A DNA stretch of 34,819 bases from an uncultured Coriobacteriaceae bacterium (GCA_948439405.1 CAOJNB010000017.1:1-34819), one strand, 5' to 3'; positions 16,898 through 28,156 are shown, counted from the stretch's first letter. A program made the numbers and translations. Notes: generated by a model from the letters alone, not told the origin.

Positions 16898-18043
16898 CTA
16901 CTCCTCCCCCTTTCCGACGACGACGTAGTTGCCGATCACGGCGGTGTCCTTGGTCACGTCGACGCTGCCGACGTTGACCCCCTCCTCGACGGTGGAGTTC
17001 TCGCCGAGGATCGCGCGCACGACGTGCGCGCCCGACTTGACGGAGGCGCCCGGCAGCAGCACCGAGTCCTCGACGGTGGCGCGCGGTCCCACGTAGGCGT
17101 CGGTGGAGATGATCGAGTGGCGCACGGTCCCCATGATGCGGCTGCCGTTGGCGACGAGGCTGTCGGTCACCGAGCCGTCCGGCCCCACGTAGTGCGGCGG
17201 ACGCGTGGAGGGGTTGGACATGATGCGCTCGTCGTCGAACAGCGAGAACTCCGGGTCGTCGCCGAGCAGGTCCATGCTCGTCTCGTGGTAGCTCGCGATG
17301 GTGCCGACGTCGCGCCAGAAGCCGTGGAACTCGTGGCACCACAGGCGGTGCCCGTCGGCCAGAAGGCCCGGGATGATGTCCTTGCCGAAGTCATGGTCGG
17401 AGTTCTTGTCGTTGGCGTCGGCGCGCAGCGTCTCGAGCAGCAGGTCGGTGTTGAAGATGTAGATGCCCATGGAGGCGAGGTTGGAGTCGGGCTTGGCCGG
17501 CTTCTCGGTGAACTTGGTGATGCGCCCGTCCTCGGCCTTCGTGATGATGCCGAAGCGCGACGCCTCCTCCCACGCGACCGGCATGACCGACACGGTGAGG
17601 TCGGCATCGTTGTCGATGTGGGTCTGCAGCATGGCGTGGTAGTCCATGCGGTAGAGCTGGTCGCCGGACAGGATCAGCACGTACTTCGGGTCCATCTCCT
17701 CGATGTAGTCGAGGTTCTGGTAGACGGCGTCGGCCGTGCCCTCGTACCAGGCGCCGCCCGTCTGGGTGGCGTAGGGCGGCAGGATGGCGACGCCTCCGCC
17801 GGGGATGTCGAGGTTCCACGCCGCACCCGTGCCGATGTAGGAGTGCAGCAGGTAGGGGCGGTACTGGGTCAGCACGCCCACCGTGTCGATCCCCGAGTTC
17901 GCGCAGTTGGAGAGCGCGAAGTCGACGATGCGGTACTTCCCGCCGAACGAGACCGCCGGCTTCGCGATGTCCTGCGTGAGGACCCCGAGCCTGCTTCCCT
18001 GCCCTCCGGCGAGGAGCATCGCGATGCATTCCCTCTTACTCAT
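16898..18043 (-). CDS. glgC: Glucose-1-phosphate adenylyltransferase
   Basis: A 381-residue ADP-glucose pyrophosphorylase that makes ADP-glucose from ATP and glucose 1-phosphate, the committed step of glycogen synthesis. The nucleotide loop [14 protein letters not shown] (10-23), [15 protein letters not shown] (28-42), a [10 protein letters not shown] segment and [10 protein letters not shown] (glucose-1-phosphate site Lys) are all present. A beta-helix C-domain follows. The ATG at 18043 has only a weak AGGTG about nine bases upstream, so initiation may be modest or coupled to glgP, which ends 35 bp before. Catalytic residues are intact, in contrast to GlgD next door. Confidence 0.96.
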   Translation of the reverse strand: MSKRECIAMLLAGGQGSRLGVLTQDIAKPAVSFGGKYRIVDFALSNCANSGIDTVGVLTQYRPYLLHSYIGTGAAWNLDIPGGGVAILPPYATQTGGAWYEGTADAVYQNLDYIEEMDPKYVLILSGDQLYRMDYHAMLQTHIDNDADLTVSVMPVAWEEASRFGIITKAEDGRITKFTEKPAKPDSNLASMGIYIFNTDLLLETLRADANDKNSDHDFGKDIIPGLLADGHRLWCHEFHGFWRDVGTIASYHETSMDLLGDDPEFSLFDDERIMSNPSTRPPHYVGPDGSVTDSLVANGSRIMGTVRHSIISTDAYVGPRATVEDSVLLPGASVKSGAHVVRAILGENSTVEEGVNVGSVDVTKDTAVIGNYVVVGKGEE

Positions 18044-20477
18044 GAACAACACCTGCCCCTTCTCGACCTGACCGCGTCTCAGCGGATTCCCCAGATGTCC
18101 TCGGCGTACTCGCGGATGGTCCGGTCGCTCGAGAAGTAGCCGGAGGAGGCCACGTTCATGAGCGACATGCGGTTCCACGCGCGCGAGTCGCCGTACGTCC
18201 CGACGAGCTCCTCCCACGCCCGCACGTAGTCGTGGAAGTCGGCGAGGACGAAGTTCTGGTCGTTCTCGTTCATGAGGGCGTCGCGGACCGACTGGAAGTC
18301 GCCCGACTGGCGCGAGAGCGTGCCGTCGGTGAGCTCGTCGACCACGCGGCCCAGGCGCTCGCGGTCGGCGTTGTAGGCGTCCCACGCCCAGTAGCCGCCG
18401 CTCGCCTTGAGCTCGTCGATCTGCTCGACCCTCATGCCGAAGATCTTGATGTTCTCCTCGCCGGCGAGGCGGGAAATCTCCACGTTGGAGCCGTCGTAGG
18501 TGCCCAGCGTGACGGCGCCGTTCATCATCAGCTTCATGTTCGAGGTGCCGGACGCCTCCTGGCCCGCCGTCGAGATCTGCTCGCTGATCTCGGCCGCGGG
18601 GTAGATGAGCTGCGCGTTGCCGACCGCGAAGTTCGGCACGAAGCACACCCGGATGATCGAGCTGGCGCGCGGGTCGTTGTTGATGACGTCGGCGACCGCG
18701 TTGATCAGGCGGATGACCTCCTTGGCGAAGTAGTAGCTCTGCGCCGCCTTGCCCGAGAAGATGAACGTCGTGGGCCTCGGGTCGTAGGTGGGATCGGCCA
18801 GGATGCGGTTGTAGACGTCGAGCACCTTGAAGACGTTGAGCAGCTGGCGCTTGTAGGCGTGGAAGCGCTTCACCTGCACGTCGAAGACGGAGTTCGGGTC
18901 GATCGCCATCCCGCAGGTGCGCTTCACGTAGGTCGCCAGGCGGCGCTTGGCGCGCAGCTTGGCCTCCGCCATCTCGTCGAGGAACGCGCCGTCGTCGGCG
19001 AACCGGGCGAGCTGCGAGAGCTCGGAGGCGTCGTCGAGCCACCCCTCGCCGATCCGGGAGATCACGAGGCGCGACAGGTACGGGTTGGCCTCGGCCAGGA
19101 AGCGACGGTGGCAGATGCCGTTCGTCTTGTTGTTGAACTTCTCCGGCGTCTCGTCGTAGAGGTCCTTGAGCACGTCGTGCTCGAGGATGCTGGTGTGGAG
19201 CTCGGAGACGCCGTTGACGGAGTGGCTGCACACGATCGAGAGGTTCGCCATGCGCACGACGCCGTCCCAGAGGATGGCCTTGCGCGCCATGCTCGCCTGC
19301 CAGTCCCCGCCCTGCTCGCGCATCGACTCCATGTAGCGGCGGTTGATCTCGTCGATGTACATGTAGGTGCGCGGCAGCAGGTCGCGGAAGGTGTTGATCG
19401 GCCAGGTCTCCAGCGCCTCGGGCAGCACCGTGTGGTTGGTGTAGGAGAGCGTGCGCGTCGTGACGTCCCACGCCATGTCCCAGGTGAGCCCCTCCTCGTC
19501 GACCAGCAGGCGCATGAGCTCGGGCCCGCACATGGCGGGGTGGGTGTCGTTGGTGTGGATCGCGACGCGGTCCGGGAACTGCGTCCAGGCGCGGTTGCCG
19601 TACTCGCGCTTGTAGTTCGCGATGATCGACTGCAGGCCGGCCGTCACGAACAGGTACTCCTGCTTGAGGCGCAGCAGGCGTCCGTGCTCGCCGGAGTCGT
19701 TGGGGTACAGGATCGCGGAGATGGCCTCGACGTCGGTGCGGTACTTCGAGGCGCGCGCGTAGTGGCCGGCGTTGAAGGAGTCCAGGTCGAAGGCCTGGGT
19801 CGCCGGCTCGGCGCTCCACAGGCGCAGCTGGTTGACCGTCTCTCCGCCGTAGCCGACGACGGGGACGTCGTAGGGCACGGCGCGCACGACGTCGCCGCCC
19901 TCCCAGGTGAACCAGTAGCGCCCGCCCTCGTCCTCGTGGCGCACGACCTCGCCGCCGAAGCGGACCTCGACCGCCTCGTTGGAGCGCCTGACCTCCCACG
20001 GGTAGCCGTGCTCGAGCCAGTTGTCGGCGACCTCCACCTGCTTGCCGTCGACGATCTCCTGGCGGAAGAAGCCGTAGCGGTAGCGCATGCCCATGCCGTA
20101 GCCCACGATGCCCTCGTGCGCCATCGAGTCGAGGAAGCACGCGGCGAGCCTGCCGAGGCCGCCGTTGCCCAACCCCGGGTCCACCGCCTGCTCGCAGAGG
20201 TGCACGAGCGAGGTCCCCATGTCCTCGAGGCCGTCCTGCACGAGGTCGTGGCAGCCGAAGTTGATGAGGTAGTTCTCCAGCAGCGGGCCGATCAGGAACT
20301 CGAGCGAGAAGTAGTAGACGCGCTTCTTGCCCTCGTTGGCGCCGGTGCGTACGTTCTCCGCGGCGACGTTCTGCGCCTTGGAGACGATCAGTTCGACGAG
20401 CGCCTCGTAGCGCTCGCGGCTGTGGCAGGCCTCGAACGGGCGGCCGAACGTGGACTCGCAGCTCTGCCGGTACTGCC

Positions 20478-22484
<2,007 letters not shown>

Positions 22485-22592
22485 CCGTGCCTCCTCCGTC
22501 AGGGCGTCCGCCGGCGACGTACTCATAAGACGCGTCGCAGGTCGGGCATGGTATAAGCATAAGTGTAGTGATTCTGTGGAGAGGAGTGGCCG
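22485..22592. promoter_or_regulatory. Divergent promoter region of the glg operon and nth
   Basis: A 108-bp gap between divergently transcribed glgB and nth with an AT-rich core at about 22549-22572. On the plus strand TATAAG (22552-22557) resembles a -10 box for nth. On the minus strand TATACC/TATGCT in the same patch could serve glgB. Neither has a good -35 at 16-18 bp, so exact promoters are uncertain. This is the only obvious place from which the glycogen operon can be driven. Confidence 0.45.
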
Positions 22593-23243
22593 ATGCCTCG
22601 GGAATCGAAGGCAGCTCGCCGGGAGAGGGCGTGCGAGGTGTGCCGGAGGATGGGCGAGCGCTACCCGGGCGTGGGCGCCGCGCTCGACTTCGCGAACCCG
22701 TTCCAGCTCGTGATCGCCGTCCTCCTCTCCGCCCAGACCACCGACGCCAACGTGAACCGCTGCACCCCCGAGCTCTTCCGCCGCTGGCCCACCCCCGAGG
22801 CGCTCGCCGCCGCGCCGCAGGCCGAGGTGGAGGAGGTCGTCCATCCCTGCGGCTTCTTCCGCTCCAAGGCCAAGCACGCCATCGCCTGCGCGCAGATGAT
22901 CGTGGGCGACTTCGCGGGCGAGGTCCCCCGCACCATGGAGGAGCTCGTCCGCCTGCCGGGCGTCGGGCGCAAGACGGCGAACATCGTGCTCACGGAGGGC
23001 TTCGGCATCGTCGAGGGCATCGCCGTCGACACCCACGTCTACCGCCTCGCCACGAGGCTCCGCCTCACCCGCGCCTCCTCGCCCGCGGCAGCCGAGCGCG
23101 ACCTGCTCGCCTGCATCCCGCGGGAGCTGTGGGGGCCCGTCAACAGCCAGTGGATCCGCTTCGGGCGGGAGGTGTGCACGGCGCGCAACCCCGCATGCGG
23201 GGGCTGCATGCTCGCCGACCTCTGCCCGAGCGCGAAGAGCTAG
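22593..23243 (+). CDS. nth: Endonuclease III (DNA glycosylase/AP lyase)
   Basis: A 216-residue base-excision repair enzyme that removes oxidised pyrimidines and cleaves abasic sites. The helix-hairpin-helix LPGVGRKTANIVL (121-133) carries catalytic Lys127, and VDTHVYRLA (145-153) carries catalytic Asp146. The C-terminal 4Fe-4S ligands Cys195, 202, 205 and 211 have the exact C-x6-C-x2-C-x5-C spacing. The ATG at 22593 follows GAGGAG with six bases. The next gene begins 10 bp after its stop, so it heads a short operon with two carbohydrate-type enzymes unrelated in function. Confidence 0.96.
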   Translation: MPRESKAARRERACEVCRRMGERYPGVGAALDFANPFQLVIAVLLSAQTTDANVNRCTPELFRRWPTPEALAAAPQAEVEEVVHPCGFFRSKAKHAIACAQMIVGDFAGEVPRTMEELVRLPGVGRKTANIVLTEGFGIVEGIAVDTHVYRLATRLRLTRASSPAAAERDLLACIPRELWGPVNSQWIRFGREVCTARNPACGGCMLADLCPSAKS

Positions 23244-23253
23244 GAGGTGCGCC

Positions 23254-24306
23254 GTGCGCTACGTCGTCGTCTACGACCTGGGGATCCCGCCGGAGAACTT
23301 CGAGGAGGCGATCCGGGGCATCGACGCCGAGGCCGAGGTCACCTGCGTGCCGTGGCACGTCGACGAGCCCAAGGACCGCCTCGCCGAGCGCCAGCTCAAC
23401 CTCGAGGTGAACGGGCCGGAGGCGGAGGAGGCCGCGCCCGAGGCCTACGAGGCCGTGGCGGACGCGGACGTGCTGATCACGCACACGGCCCCCGTCCCCG
23501 CCTCGCTCGTCGAGGCCGGCAGGAAGCTCCGGCTCGTGGGGTGCGTCCGCGGCGGGATGGAGCACGTCGACGTCGCCGCCTGCACCGCCCGCGGCATCCC
23601 CGTGATCCACTGCATCCGCAACGCGGAGTGCACCTCCGACTTCACCGTAGGCCTCATCCTGGCCGAGACGCGCAACATCGCCCGCTCCCACCGCGACGTG
23701 ATGGCCGGGCGCTACCGGCGCGCCTACGTGAACGAGGGCTACACCACCTCGATGCGCGACCTGTGCGTCGGCGTCGTGGGCCTGGGCCACATCGGCAAGC
23801 TCGTGGCCCGCAAGCTCGCCGGGTTCGGGACGCGCGTGATCGGCTACGACCCCTACGTTGACGCCGGGCAGCTCGCGGACGCCGGGCTCGACGTCGAGCT
23901 CGTGGGACTGGAGGAGCTCTTCGGGACGGCGGACGTCGTCACGCTCCACATGCGCGTCACGCCCGAGACGAGGAACATGGTGGGGGCCGACCTCATCGGC
24001 CGCATGAAGCCCACCGCCTACCTCGTGAACGCCGCGCGGGCCGGCGTGCTCGACCGAGACGCCTTCGTCGACGCCCTGCGCGAGCGGCGCATCGGCGGCG
24101 GGGCGCTCGACGTCTACTGGGAGGAGCCGCTGGCCGCGGACGACCCGCTGCTCCAGCTCGACAACGTGACGCTCACCCCGCACATCGCCGGCACCGTCGT
24201 CGACGCCATCCCCAAGAGCCCGCGCCTGCTCGCCGAGGAGATCCGCAGGTTCTGGGAGACGGGGACGAGCGAGATGGTCGTCAACCTGGCCCAGATCAAG
24301 CGTTAG
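23254..24306 (+). CDS. D-isomer-specific 2-hydroxyacid dehydrogenase family protein
   Basis: A 350-residue NAD-dependent dehydrogenase of the D-2-hydroxyacid/phosphoglycerate dehydrogenase family. It has the Rossmann motif GLGHIG (176-181), the catalytic Arg in NAARAGVLD (Arg262), a Glu in LDVYWEEPL (near 290) and His310 in TPHIAG. The first 70 residues are unusual for the family start, with an acidic stretch before the substrate domain. The GTG at 23254 follows AGGAGG with six bases. The gene sits 24 bp before a class II aldolase on the same strand; such pairs occur in sugar-acid or pentose-phosphate side pathways. The substrate cannot be named from sequence. Confidence 0.85.
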   Translation: MRYVVVYDLGIPPENFEEAIRGIDAEAEVTCVPWHVDEPKDRLAERQLNLEVNGPEAEEAAPEAYEAVADADVLITHTAPVPASLVEAGRKLRLVGCVRGGMEHVDVAACTARGIPVIHCIRNAECTSDFTVGLILAETRNIARSHRDVMAGRYRRAYVNEGYTTSMRDLCVGVVGLGHIGKLVARKLAGFGTRVIGYDPYVDAGQLADAGLDVELVGLEELFGTADVVTLHMRVTPETRNMVGADLIGRMKPTAYLVNAARAGVLDRDAFVDALRERRIGGGALDVYWEEPLAADDPLLQLDNVTLTPHIAGTVVDAIPKSPRLLAEEIRRFWETGTSEMVVNLAQIKR

Positions 24307-24330
24307 GCCAGCGCGAGAAGGAGGGTTCCC

Positions 24331-25002
24331 ATGCTCATGCAGGAGGCGCGCGAGCGCATCGCCGAGTACGGCAGGAGGATGAGCTCCGCCGGGCTCTCGA
24401 TCGGCACCAGCGGCAACATCTCGGTCTTCGACCGCGAGGCCGGGCTCATGGCCATCTCGCCCTCGGGGATCGACTACTTCGAGACCGAGGCCTCCGACGT
24501 CGTCGTGATGCGCCTCGACGGCACGGTCGTCGAGGGCGGGCGCAAGCCCTCGAGCGAGGCCGGGCTGCACGCGCGCATCTACGAGGTGAAGCCGTTCGCC
24601 GGCGGCGTCGTCCACACCCACTCGACCTACTGCACCACGCTCGCGGTGCTCCACGAGCCGCTGCGCGGCGTCCACTACGCGATCGCCGAGCTCGGCGCCG
24701 CGGAGATGCCCGTCGCCCCGTACCGGCGCTTCGGTTCCGTCGAGCTCGCCGAGGCCGTCGCCGACACCCTGGCGGCCACGCCCGCGAAGGGCTGCATCAT
24801 GGCCAACCACGGCATGGTGGTGTGCGACGCGACGCTCGACGGCGCCTTCGCCCTCGCCTCGAACTGCGAATGGGCCGCGGGCATCCAGTGGCGCGCGATG
24901 TGCGCCGGCACGCCGCAGCCGCTCACCGGCGAGCAGATGGACGAGGCGCTCGCGGCCTTCGCCACCTACGGGCAGGTCCCGGACCCCGAGCCCGAGGGGT
25001 AG
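24331..25002 (+). CDS. Class II aldolase/adducin-family protein (L-fuculose-phosphate aldolase-like)
   Basis: A 223-residue zinc-dependent aldolase homologue. SIGTSGNISV (23-32) forms the phosphate site. Glu76, the HTH motif in VVHTHSTY (His95, His97) and His160 in MANHGMV match the catalytic acid and three zinc ligands of L-fuculose-1-phosphate aldolase. Length is close to FucA (215). The ATG at 24331 follows GAAGGAGG. It follows the 2-hydroxyacid dehydrogenase, so the pair may split and oxidise or reduce a sugar acid. No kinase or transporter is adjacent, so the pathway is open. Related L-ribulose-5-phosphate 4-epimerases share this fold and cannot be fully excluded. Confidence 0.85.
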   Translation: MLMQEARERIAEYGRRMSSAGLSIGTSGNISVFDREAGLMAISPSGIDYFETEASDVVVMRLDGTVVEGGRKPSSEAGLHARIYEVKPFAGGVVHTHSTYCTTLAVLHEPLRGVHYAIAELGAAEMPVAPYRRFGSVELAEAVADTLAATPAKGCIMANHGMVVCDATLDGAFALASNCEWAAGIQWRAMCAGTPQPLTGEQMDEALAAFATYGQVPDPEPEG

Positions 25003-25026
25003 GGACGAGGCGCACGACGTGAGAGA

Positions 25027-25056
25027 GGGCCCGCACCCCGGACGGGATGCGGGCCC
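25027..25056. terminator. GC-rich hairpin between convergent genes
   Basis: GGGCCCGCA at 25027-25035 pairs with TGCGGGCCC at 25048-25056, extended inside by CCC/GGG. It lies between the convergent aldolase and rubrerythrin genes. There is no T-run on either side, so it may act as a bidirectional hairpin terminator or stabilise 3' ends. Confidence 0.5.
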
Positions 25057-25096
25057 CGAGCGGCGCCAGCCAGGGCGCCGCGACGTCCCCGTTGGC

Positions 25097-25639
25097 CTAG
25101 TAGTTGATCGACTGGGCCTCGAAGTAGGCCTGCGGGTGGTTGCAGGCCGGGCACACCTCGGGGGCGGAGGCGCCCACGTGCAGGTGGCCGCAGTTCAGGC
25201 ACTTCCACACCTTGACGCCCTCGCGCTCGAAGACCTCGCCGTTCTCGATGCGGGCGGCGATGGCGTTGTAGCGCTCCTCGTGCGCCTTCTCGATGTCGCC
25301 GACGAGCCTGAACCTCGTGGCGATCTCGTCGAAGCCCTCGGCCTCGGCGGTCTCGGCGAACTCCTTGTACATCTCGGTCCACTCGTAGTTCTCGCCGGCG
25401 GCGGCGTCCTTGATGTTGGTCAGCGTGTCGGGCACGGCGCCGTCGTGCAGGTACTTGAACCACAGCTTGGCGTGCTCGGCCTCGTTGCCCGAGGTCTCGG
25501 TGAAGATGTTCGAGAACTGGACGTAACCCTCCTTCTTGGCCTGCGAGGCGTAGTAGCGGTACTTCATCGACGCCTGGCTCTCGCCGGCGAAGGCTGCCTC
25601 GAGGTTCTTCTTGGTCTGGGACGTAGCGAAGTCGGCCAT
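25097..25639 (-). CDS. rbr: Rubrerythrin
   Basis: A 180-residue peroxide-detoxifying non-haem iron protein of anaerobes. The ferritin-like four-helix domain supplies diiron ligands around Glu20 (FAGESQAS), Glu53/His56 (GNEAEHA) and Glu117/His120 (IEKAHEE). A rubredoxin-like C-terminus has Cys147, Cys150, Cys163 and Cys166 (VWKCLNCGH ... EVCPACNHP) for electron entry. The ATG at 25639 follows AGGAAGG. A TATGAT at 25709-25714 could be a -10 box, though no good -35 is seen. A six-pair hairpin (25659-25673) directly precedes the ribosome site. It follows the MutY-like gene and an Rrf2 regulator on the same strand. Confidence 0.95.
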   Translation of the reverse strand: MADFATSQTKKNLEAAFAGESQASMKYRYYASQAKKEGYVQFSNIFTETSGNEAEHAKLWFKYLHDGAVPDTLTNIKDAAAGENYEWTEMYKEFAETAEAEGFDEIATRFRLVGDIEKAHEERYNAIAARIENGEVFEREGVKVWKCLNCGHLHVGASAPEVCPACNHPQAYFEAQSINY

Positions 25640-25722
25640 CGGTCTGCCCTTCCTCTCCGGGGCCTCGGGCCCCGCCTAGTCGTGCCTTGCCGCTTCCGAA
25701 GTGAGTGCATCATAGTCCGCAT

Positions 25723-26598
25723 TCACAGACGCCACTTGTCATCCTCCGCCGGCCGGCAGAACCCCTCTCGCGAGAGGGCCTCGAGGAGGTCCCTGACGAG
25801 CGGCTCGCCGACCGGGTCGCGCCCCGCCTCGCGCTCTCGGCGGTCCAGCTCGCGGGCGAGCTCCGCGGTCGTGGGCGGCTCGGCCCCCCGTCCCTCCTCC
25901 AGCAGGATGCGCACGAGCTCGGCGCGCTTCTGGCGGCGCGAGCCCTCGAAGCGCGACTGGCGGACGTGGGAGCGCGAGCGGCGGGAGGGGTTGGGCAGCG
26001 TCCGCTTGAGGTGCGCCCCGTAGTCGAGGAGGGCGTAGTACCAGGTGCGCGGGTCGTCCTCCGGGTCGGTCGCGTCGGGCGGGCACGCCTGCTCGACGAG
26101 CGGGCGCAGGACGGAGTCCGGGACGTCCTCCGCGTCCGGCATGAGCTCGTGGAGGAACACGGTGCGGACGTTCGTCTCCAGGTAGGTCGCCGGCAGGTCG
26201 AACGCGAAGGCGCGGATCCCCGCGGCCGTGGCGGGGCCGACGCCCGGAAGCGCCACGAGCTCGTCGACCTCGCGGGGCAGCTCGCCGCCGGCCGCGGCGA
26301 CGATGCGCGCCGCCTCGCGCATCGCGAGGGCGCGCCGGTTGTAGCCCATGCCCTGCCACTCCTCGAGCACGTCGGCCGTCGAGGCCGCCGCGAGCGCGTC
26401 GACGGTGGGGAAGCGCCCGAGCCAGCGCTGCCAGCGCCCGTCGACGCGGGCGACCTGCGTCTGCTGGAGCATGACCTCGCTCACCCAGATCCCGTAGGGG
26501 TCGAAGTCGCGGCGCCAGGGGAGGTCGCGGTACAGCTCGCGGCCGCGCGCCAGCACGCGCCCGCGGAAGGCGGCTATGCCCTCCTCAGGGACGGGCAT
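25723..26598 (-). CDS. MutY-like HhH-GPD DNA glycosylase lacking the Fe-S cluster
   Basis: A 291-residue adenine-glycosylase-like protein. LPWRRDFDPYGIWVSEVMLQ (26-45) matches the MutY start and keeps the catalytic Glu (Glu41). The helix-hairpin-helix LPGVGPATAAGI (117-128) is present. Two differences stand out: the usual Asp of MutY's DGNV is Glu141 in LETNVRTVF, and the four Fe-S cysteines are replaced by an Arg-rich stretch (NPSRRSRS ... QSRFEGSRRQ, 203-223). That stretch marks an Fe-S-free HhH-GPD subfamily often mislabelled in databases. No NUDIX-like 8-oxoG domain follows. The ATG at 26598 follows GGAGG and overlaps the rrf2 stop by 14 bases. Substrate is uncertain. Confidence 0.8.
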   Translation of the reverse strand: MPVPEEGIAAFRGRVLARGRELYRDLPWRRDFDPYGIWVSEVMLQQTQVARVDGRWQRWLGRFPTVDALAAASTADVLEEWQGMGYNRRALAMREAARIVAAAGGELPREVDELVALPGVGPATAAGIRAFAFDLPATYLETNVRTVFLHELMPDAEDVPDSVLRPLVEQACPPDATDPEDDPRTWYYALLDYGAHLKRTLPNPSRRSRSHVRQSRFEGSRRQKRAELVRILLEEGRGAEPPTTAELARELDRREREAGRDPVGEPLVRDLLEALSREGFCRPAEDDKWRL

Positions 26599-27013
26599 CG
26601 GGGATCCTCCCCGCCACGACGTCGGCGATGGTCATGGAGTCGTAGTAGTCCGCGAGCATGCGGGCCGAGGCGCACCACACCGGGTTGAAGGGGCACTCCC
26701 CCATCCGCGGGCACGGGCCCCCGTCCCGACCGGCCTCGTCGCAGCGGCTCACCGCGATCTCGCCCTGCACCGCCTCGACGACGGCGCGCAGCGTCGTCTC
26801 ATCCGGGTCGACCGCGAGGCGCATGCCTCCGCGGCTGCCGCGGACGCTCTCCACCAGGCCGGAGCGGATGAGGCTCTGCTGGATGGAGCGCGCGAAGGAG
26901 TAGGGGATGTCGTTGGCCTCGGAGGCGGCTCGCACGGAGAGGACCCGGTCCGGCTCGCGGACCAGGTCGACGACCATCCTCAGCGCGTAGTCCGTCTTGC
27001 GCGTCACGTCCAT
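26585..27013 (-). CDS. Rrf2-family transcriptional regulator
   Basis: A 142-residue winged-helix repressor. The start DVTRKTDYALRMVVDL and the recognition region IPYSFARSIQQSLIRSGLV are typical of Rrf2/IscR/NsrR proteins. Four cysteines follow at 91, 101, 107 and 114; three of them could hold an Fe-S cluster that senses oxidants or nitric oxide. A GTG three codons upstream (27022) is only two bases from GGAGG, so ATG at 27013 is preferred. Its end overlaps the MutY-like gene and rubrerythrin follows, which suggests redox control of the group. A dyad over a TATAAA box lies upstream (27040-27058). Confidence 0.9.
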   Translation of the reverse strand: MDVTRKTDYALRMVVDLVREPDRVLSVRAASEANDIPYSFARSIQQSLIRSGLVESVRGSRGGMRLAVDPDETTLRAVVEAVQGEIAVSRCDEAGRDGGPCPRMGECPFNPVWCASARMLADYYDSMTIADVVAGRIPDARP

Positions 27014-27039
27014 GCGGCGCACGTCCTCCCCTCGTTAAT

Positions 27040-27058
27040 TGCCATCTAATTTATAGCA
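27040..27058 (-). promoter_or_regulatory. Candidate rrf2 promoter/operator dyad
   Basis: Imperfect inverted repeat of the form TGC-n-AT-n7-AT-n-GCA, centred at 27049, about 27 bases upstream of the rrf2 start. On the minus strand it includes TATAAA, a good -10 match. A repressor bound here would block its own promoter, as Rrf2 proteins commonly do. The AT-rich sequence stands out in a GC-rich region. No strong -35 is visible. Confidence 0.35.
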
Positions 27059-27094
27059 TTTCATCCCGGAATGCGACGGCACCACGAGACATGC

Positions 27095-27120
27095 AAAAGG
27101 GGCCCGATCGCTCGGGCCCC
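27095..27120 (-). terminator. Rho-independent terminator after tRNA-Asp
   Basis: GGGGCCCGA (27099-27107) pairs perfectly with TCGGGCCCC (27112-27120) around a four-base loop. Read on the minus strand it is followed by TTTT (27095-27098). It starts 10 bases past the CCA end of the tRNA. Confidence 0.8.
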
Positions 27121-27130
27121 TCTCAGGCAA

Positions 27131-27207
<77 letters not shown>

Positions 27208-27227
27208 ATGTGAGTAACGCGGAAGCT

Positions 27228-27257
27228 ATTGTAGACAAAGGAGGCGCATCCTGTCCA
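27228..27257 (-). promoter_or_regulatory. Promoter of tRNA-Asp
   Basis: On the minus strand TGGACA (27252-27257, five of six to the -35 consensus) is separated by 18 bases from TACAAT (27228-27233, five of six to the -10). Transcription should start near 27221, about 14 bases before the mature tRNA. Confidence 0.7.
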
Positions 27258-27289
27258 CCGTCTCTTCCAAATTGCCGGAAACCCGTCCC

Positions 27290-28156
27290 CTACATCAGCT
27301 GGAGCGCGGTCTCCTCGCCCGCGTCGGTCGCGACGACGAGCTGGTCGCCCTCGATCGACGCGGAGGCGAGCTCGCCCTCGCCGCCGATCGGCTCGCCGTC
27401 CTCCCCCATGTAGGGCGTCCCGATCGAGCCGTCGCCCAGGGTGTAGCACATGACGTCCCAGGTCCCGTCCTCGAGGTTCTCCGGCATGTAGAAGGTCCCG
27501 TTGTAGAACAGCAGGCCGATCGGGGTGCCGGGGAGGTCCACGAGCGAGAGCGGCTCCTGGCCCGTGACGCGCTCGAACGAGTACCCCCCGTCGTCGCCCT
27601 GGGACACGCAGTAGTCGTAGCCGTCGAAGGTGAGGACCTCCCCCACGTCGACGTGGTCCTGCGGCGCCTCGGCGCCGCCGTCCGCCCCGGGGAAGACGGC
27701 GCCGCGCAGCAGGAACAGGGCGACGGCCGCGACCAGGAGGGCGACGAGGACGGGAATCGCGATGCGGGCGGGGCTGACGCCGCGCGCGCGGGAGGCCGCG
27801 CGGGGGCGGCGGCCGTCGGCGAGGCGCGCGTGCGTCGCGTCGTGGCGGATGTCCGCGGCGGCGGTGTCGCGCGTGGTGAAGCGGGCCCCCTGCCCGGCGG
27901 AGATGCGCCGGAACGAGCCGGTCGCCGAGGCGGGCACGTCGCGCGGGGACGGGCCGTCGAGCAGGTCCTCGAGCTCGAACGCCGCCGTGTAGGAGGCCTC
28001 GTCCTGGTCCCACGAGGGGCCCTGGACGGGGTCGCGGCGGGCCGGCTCCTCCCAGGCGTCGTCGCGGGAGCCCCAGTCGATGCTCGGCCTCTGGTCGCCA
28101 GGTGACGCGAAGTGCGAGCCGCCCCGCCTTCGCCCGGAACCGCCGGTCTCTGCCAT
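27290..28156 (-). CDS. Single-pass membrane protein of unknown function
   Basis: A 288-residue protein I do not recognise. Residues 1-128 are polar, Arg/Asp-rich and probably disordered in the cytoplasm. A transmembrane helix follows at about 131-151 (IAIPVLVALLVAAVALFLL). Residues 152-288 form an exported acidic domain rich in Gly, Tyr and Asp with two cysteines (DYCVSQ and VMCYTL) that could pair outside the cell. The ATG at 28156 follows GGAGG; an ATG 12 codons upstream lacks a ribosome site. It lies 65 bp behind recR on the same strand and may share its transcript. It might be an envelope or sensor protein, but nothing in the sequence proves this. Confidence 0.75.
   Translation of the reverse strand: MAETGGSGRRRGGSHFASPGDQRPSIDWGSRDDAWEEPARRDPVQGPSWDQDEASYTAAFELEDLLDGPSPRDVPASATGSFRRISAGQGARFTTRDTAAADIRHDATHARLADGRRPRAASRARGVSPARIAIPVLVALLVAAVALFLLRGAVFPGADGGAEAPQDHVDVGEVLTFDGYDYCVSQGDDGGYSFERVTGQEPLSLVDLPGTPIGLLFYNGTFYMPENLEDGTWDVMCYTLGDGSIGTPYMGEDGEPIGGEGELASASIEGDQLVVATDAGEETALQLM

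Noticed and set aside
25659..25673. Hairpin GGGGCC-TCG-GGCCCC before rubrerythrin as a terminator or riboswitch
   Set aside because: Only six pairs, no T-run and no conserved riboswitch core; it may affect translation but nothing supports a call.
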